This document shows positions 61,152-64,000 of a stretch of 64,000 nucleotides of DNA, in pieces. Source of the stretch: Acidimicrobiia bacterium. GTDB taxonomy: Bacteria > Actinomycetota > Acidimicrobiia > Acidimicrobiales > Bin134. A program made the position numbers and the translations under genes. Location: NCBI GenBank assembly GCA_022819825.1, contig JAJEGM010000020.1, positions 44,258 to 108,257 on the forward strand. Reading direction: 5' to 3'. Every line of letters starts with the position of its first letter. Position 1 is the first letter of the stretch. The notes below the pieces were generated by a model. It worked only from the letters and a program-made list of their open reading frames with translations. It searched no databases and had not been told where the DNA came from.

Positions 61152-62422
61152 CATCCGGCCCATTCCCCGATCCGTCCCCCCGCTCGACCGCTGCACCTGC
61201 GGTATCCCGGCCTGTCCCCGAGTCGCTGCTTACCTCTGGACTGGAGCCGGTGTGGAGCGCAACCCGCCAACGGCTCGACCGCTTCGGCTCCCAGCGCCGG
61301 GGCACGATCAGCTGCCCGCCACTCGACCCCGCGAGCGCCCTGGCTATCGAGTCGCTGCTGAGGCGAACCCCGGCCAGGCGCTTGGACTTGGAGGAATTGG
61401 AAGCAGCCCTCGTGGCCCTTGGGATCGGCGCCGATCTTTGCGACGCGCTCACTCGACTTGGATATCCCCCATCGGCCGAGGCCGCCCAACGAAGGAGCGA
61501 TCGCACCCGCGCCCAAGAGGCCCGGGAGGCGCTGCACGACGCCGTCACCGCTTGGGACGAGCCCTGGGCTGTTGAGTGGGCCGACAGCATCGCGGGCGTT
61601 GGGCTATTGCGGGACTTGGACGGCGACAGCGCTGCTTGTCTCGCCGCCGATGTGCGCCGCTTGCTCGACCATGTTGATCGCGGTCAATCCGAAGGCATCA
61701 GCCGCACAGAGGCCGCCGCCGCTCTCTACGGGTCGGCGCACGCCCTCGACACTGGCACAAGGCGGGCCAGCGCGGTAACCCACGCTCTGCGCCACCGGAT
61801 CGGCCCCCTCGATGAGCGCGAGCTCTGGGAGGCGGCTGGCGTTATGTCTGACCGCGTTTCGGCCCCAGCGCTTGTCTGGCAGCTTCCGGTCGCTGGCTCT
61901 TCGGCATTGGATGCGCAGATCCGATTTTCCCTCCATGCTGGGCTGCCCCTTCACATCAGCTTGTTTGCCCTGCGAAAACACCCCGTCTCCGTCGATGCAG
62001 GCACACCTGTGCTCGTCGTTGAGAATCCAAGGCTGGTCGAGGCCGCTGCCGAGCGCAGCCTGCCGGCCTGCGTGATCTCTTCCAACGGGAACCCATCCAC
62101 TGCGGTTACCACCCTGCTACGCCACCTCCAGCAAGCCGAGGCATCCCTCTGGTATCACGGCGACTTCGACTCGCCGGGCATAGCCATCTGCCGCCGAATG
62201 CAGGAATTCGGCTGCTCCCCGTGGATGATGGATGCCCCCGATTACGTCGGCGCGATCCGGCAAGCGAGGGAATCCGATGTGCAGCTCATGTCGGATCCCA
62301 AGGAATGCGGCCCAACCCCGTGGGATCCAAAGCTCCAAGCTGCGTTCGACCACCACCGCCTCATCATCCACGAAGAGTTCGTGCTTGACGGCGTTCTCAA
62401 CCGCTTCAGCCGAGTCAACTAG
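61148..62422 (+). CDS. jetD: Wadjet type II nuclease JetD (DUF2399/TIGR02679, TOPRIM)
   Basis: A 424-residue nuclease, the effector that cuts captured circular DNA. The C-terminal TOPRIM-type domain has its acidic centre at Glu292 (VLVVENPRL) and the GDFDSPG motif with Asp339 and Asp341, the metal-binding set. The N-terminal half is the helical/winged-helix arm family members use to contact the complex. The segment PTPWDPKLQAAFD is shared by the family. The GTG overlaps the jetB stop. It completes the four-gene system. Confidence 0.92.
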   Translation: MTSGPFPDPSPRSTAAPAVSRPVPESLLTSGLEPVWSATRQRLDRFGSQRRGTISCPPLDPASALAIESLLRRTPARRLDLEELEAALVALGIGADLCDALTRLGYPPSAEAAQRRSDRTRAQEAREALHDAVTAWDEPWAVEWADSIAGVGLLRDLDGDSAACLAADVRRLLDHVDRGQSEGISRTEAAAALYGSAHALDTGTRRASAVTHALRHRIGPLDERELWEAAGVMSDRVSAPALVWQLPVAGSSALDAQIRFSLHAGLPLHISLFALRKHPVSVDAGTPVLVVENPRLVEAAAERSLPACVISSNGNPSTAVTTLLRHLQQAEASLWYHGDFDSPGIAICRRMQEFGCSPWMMDAPDYVGAIRQARESDVQLMSDPKECGPTPWDPKLQAAFDHHRLIIHEEFVLDGVLNRFSRVN

Positions 62423-62442
62423 TGACTGCGAAGTGACTCCGG

Positions 62443-63198
62443 TTACCAGGTGGGGTTGGTGAGGATGCCGCCGTCCACCACCAGATCGGCACCGGTGATC
62501 CACTGGGCCAGATCGGAGCACAAGAACACACAGGCGTCCCCGACGTCTTCGGCGGTGCCCAGTCGGCCGAGCGGGACGGCGGCCATCCACCGCTCTACGC
62601 CTTCGGCCCAGTCGTCGGCCAAGCCGGGACGGTCGATGAGCCCCGGCGACACCGAGTTGACCCGGATTCCATGGGGTCCCCAGGCCAGCGCAGCTGCCTT
62701 GGCGTGCATAACCAGACCGGCTTTGGCGGTGGCGTAGTGGCCGTGGACTGGGGTGGGGTGGCGGGCCTCGATGGAGGCGATGTGGACAATGGACCCGCCG
62801 GTCCCCTGGTCCCGCATAGCCGAGGCGGATGCTTGGGTCAGCCGGTGTACCGCGGTCAGGTTCGTGTCGATCATTTCGGCCCACTGCTCATCGGTGAGAT
62901 CAGTGAACGGGGCCACCGGCTGGATCCCCGCGTTGTTGACCAGGGCGTCGATCCGCCCGTGACGCTCCCGGGCCGCGTCCACCACCGCAGTCGGGCCGTC
63001 TTCTTCGGTGAGGTCAGCCCGCACCTCAGTGATCTGCCCTTCGCCGCGCTCAACCGGTGACGACCGAGTGTGGGCCACCACCGAGGCACCCGCAGCCGCC
63101 ATACGTCTGACGATCCCCCCGCCAATCCCCCCGCCCGCACCAGTAACCACCACCACCTTGCCGGTGAGGTCGATCATCTCAGCAGGCGATGCAGTCAC
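62443..63198 (-). CDS. Short-chain dehydrogenase
   Basis: A 251-residue classical SDR: TGAGGGIGGGIVRRMA, NNAGI, ASIEARHPTPVHGHYATAK (catalytic Tyr/Lys), C-terminal GADLVVDGGILTNPTW. It converges with jetD 20 nt away, so it marks the right edge of the defence island. The ATG at 63198 overlaps the stop of the cupin gene (ATGA), so both are one unit. Substrate unknown. Confidence 0.84.
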   Translation of the reverse strand: MTASPAEMIDLTGKVVVVTGAGGGIGGGIVRRMAAAGASVVAHTRSSPVERGEGQITEVRADLTEEDGPTAVVDAARERHGRIDALVNNAGIQPVAPFTDLTDEQWAEMIDTNLTAVHRLTQASASAMRDQGTGGSIVHIASIEARHPTPVHGHYATAKAGLVMHAKAAALAWGPHGIRVNSVSPGLIDRPGLADDWAEGVERWMAAVPLGRLGTAEDVGDACVFLCSDLAQWITGADLVVDGGILTNPTW

Positions 63199-63668
63199 GG
63201 CCTCACCAACCCAGCGATTTCGACCGCCGCCGAGGGGTACTGCTCAACAAGCTGGTCGGAGTCGCCCAACTCGAAGCCATCATGGTGATACGGCGGTGCC
63301 ATCGTGGTCCCCACCAGCGACCACTCCCCCCGTGTCGAGGCGCCCATCCAAGTGTGGCCCGGTACCACCACACAAGGCCGCTCCCCCACCTCCAAGTCGT
63401 CGCCCAACACCGGCCGCTCCACCGCCCCATCTGGCCCCAACAGCAACATCTCCACCGCCGCCCCGGCGTAGTGATGCCAAATCTCCGGCCCGTCCAGCCG
63501 ATGCATCGCCGAGAAGTCCCCCGGCTGCATCAAGAAGTAAATCCCAGTGCTCTGCTCATCCCGCCAAACCTCCCGCCACATCCCCCCTTCCTCCGGCAAC
63601 GGCACCAACCCCAACATCGCCACCACCTCAGCCCCAGACAACCCCGCCAAGTCCCCCCGCTGCCCCAT
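63195..63668 (-). CDS. Cupin (DUF985/Cupin_5) protein
   Basis: A 157-residue single-domain cupin. Its metal-type motifs are FSAMHRLDGPEIWHHYAG and, at the end of the barrel, LVGTTMAPPYHHDGFEL, a signature of the DUF985 family of uncertain enzymatic role. The ATG at 63668 is chosen because TAGGGT is 8 nt upstream; GTG 63674 is possible. It is first in a two-gene unit with the SDR. Confidence 0.82.
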   Translation of the reverse strand: MGQRGDLAGLSGAEVVAMLGLVPLPEEGGMWREVWRDEQSTGIYFLMQPGDFSAMHRLDGPEIWHHYAGAAVEMLLLGPDGAVERPVLGDDLEVGERPCVVVPGHTWMGASTRGEWSLVGTTMAPPYHHDGFELGDSDQLVEQYPSAAVEIAGLVRP

Positions 63669-63691
63669 CGCCACAGACCCTAGCTTTCCCT

Positions 63692-63952
63692 CTATACAGA
63701 CCTGCTCAAAGGAGGCACCGAGGCCGCCTCAGCCCTCGAATGATCTTGCTCTTCGAGAGAAGACGGCTCCGGCGTTGATGGGTAGGTGAGATTGATTGCG
63801 CGGTCGCCAACGCTGATTTCGATGCTGAGCGTTCCACCTAGAGCGGAAGTGAGCTTGCACAAAGTGGCTCTTCGCGTCGAAGCTGGGACCAGGGTGATTT
63901 GGGGGTCCACCACTGAGGGTGGGGGCCTCGCCGATTCTTGTGACTGACACAT
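63692..63952 (-). CDS. Possible 86-residue hypothetical protein
   Basis: ATG 63952 opens an 86-residue ORF (MCQSQESARPPPSVVDPQIT, then TLSIEISVGDRAINL with beta-strand-like alternation, and an acidic Ser-rich end). No domain is recognised. A second overlapping frame on the same strand, starting at 63959, is open for 76 residues, so coding is not certain. No clear Shine-Dalgarno. Treat as tentative. Confidence 0.25.
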   Translation of the reverse strand: MCQSQESARPPPSVVDPQITLVPASTRRATLCKLTSALGGTLSIEISVGDRAINLTYPSTPEPSSLEEQDHSRAEAASVPPLSRSV

Positions 63953-63975
63953 AGTCCAAGAGACGGGAGGCCCCC
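63921..63975. repeat. 9-bp inverted repeat GGGGGCCTC / GAGGCCCCC
   Basis: Arms at 63921-63929 and 63967-63975 with a 37-nt interval. It may be a hairpin or one end of a mobile element. Too short to decide. Confidence 0.3.
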
Positions 63976-64000
63976 GGTGGTTGAAGGTAGTGCAGCGGCG

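Larger units (their letters stand above)
63675..64000. other. Right-edge region without a confident gene
   Basis: About 326 bases, lower in GC than the neighbours. It holds the short minus-strand ORF at 63692-63952 and an inverted repeat at 63921-63975. No convincing promoter or family match is seen past the TAGGGT of the cupin gene (63682-63677). The edge could be the start of a mobile element or another gene cut by the window. Confidence 0.5.

Noticed and set aside
53240..62422. Prophage or integrative element carrying the Wadjet genes
   Set aside because: No integrase, att repeats or phage genes are visible at either side, so only a small defence island can be claimed.
1..64000. CRISPR arrays, tRNA and rRNA genes
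   Set aside because: No regularly spaced repeats, and no stretch resembling rRNA or a tRNA cloverleaf was recognised; a covariance search was not possible.

Overview
The window is about 64 kb of high-GC DNA with very dense, mostly 4-nt- or 1-nt-overlapping genes. Several genes point to an actinobacterium: nucS (non-canonical mismatch repair), a mycothiol S-conjugate amidase (mca), a WhiB-type iron-sulfur regulator and an LLM (F420-type) oxidoreductase. The mass of acyl-CoA enzymes and the polyhydroxyalkanoate genes fit an Acidimicrobiia-like or mycobacteria-like lipid-degrading heterotroph; that class-level assignment is an inference. No rRNA, tRNA or CRISPR array was seen.

1-31 kb is mainly CoA-ester catabolism. 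It holds an alpha-methylacyl-CoA racemase-like gene cut by the left edge, seven short-chain dehydrogenases (SDRs), a four-gene operon of two family III CoA-transferases, a thiolase-fold protein and a DUF35 protein (12745 down to 8683), two acyl-CoA synthetases, two enoyl-CoA hydratases/isomerases, VOC proteins, a P450 flanked by two methyltransferases, a DHA2-type exporter, ogt and an APH-like kinase.

29.8-35.6 kb is a sulfur and repair block. An SLC13-type permease diverges from a fused ATP sulfurylase-APS kinase, followed by two tandem PAP-phosphatase (CysQ-type) genes and nucS. 35.7-42.6 kb holds a VanW protein, an FAD reductase, an MFE-2-like SDR, a PAP2 phosphatase, a methyltransferase fused to a Mug-type DNA glycosylase, and an LLM oxidoreductase. 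42.6-46.2 kb is a polyhydroxyalkanoate unit: phaC, a phasin-like gene with its own promoter and terminator, a 3-hydroxybutyryl-CoA dehydrogenase and an XRE regulator. 46.3-53.2 kb is mixed: a 56-residue ORF, nuclease lipoprotein, YdjC-like protein, SCP2 protein, mca, esterase, WhiB, exporter and carnitine-dehydrogenase-like enzyme.

53.2-62.4 kb is a small defence island. A Phd/VapC toxin-antitoxin pair diverges from a complete type II Wadjet anti-plasmid operon in the order jetC-jetA-jetB-jetD, each joint a 4-nt overlap. Two palindromes lie between them. The window ends with an SDR-cupin pair and about 330 bases without a confident gene.

A recurring regulatory signature is a TAnnnT hexamer 6-8 nt upstream of the start codon, usually with no Shine-Dalgarno. 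It is found before about twenty genes, many of them first in their unit, and suggests pervasive leaderless transcription. It was also used to choose several starts.
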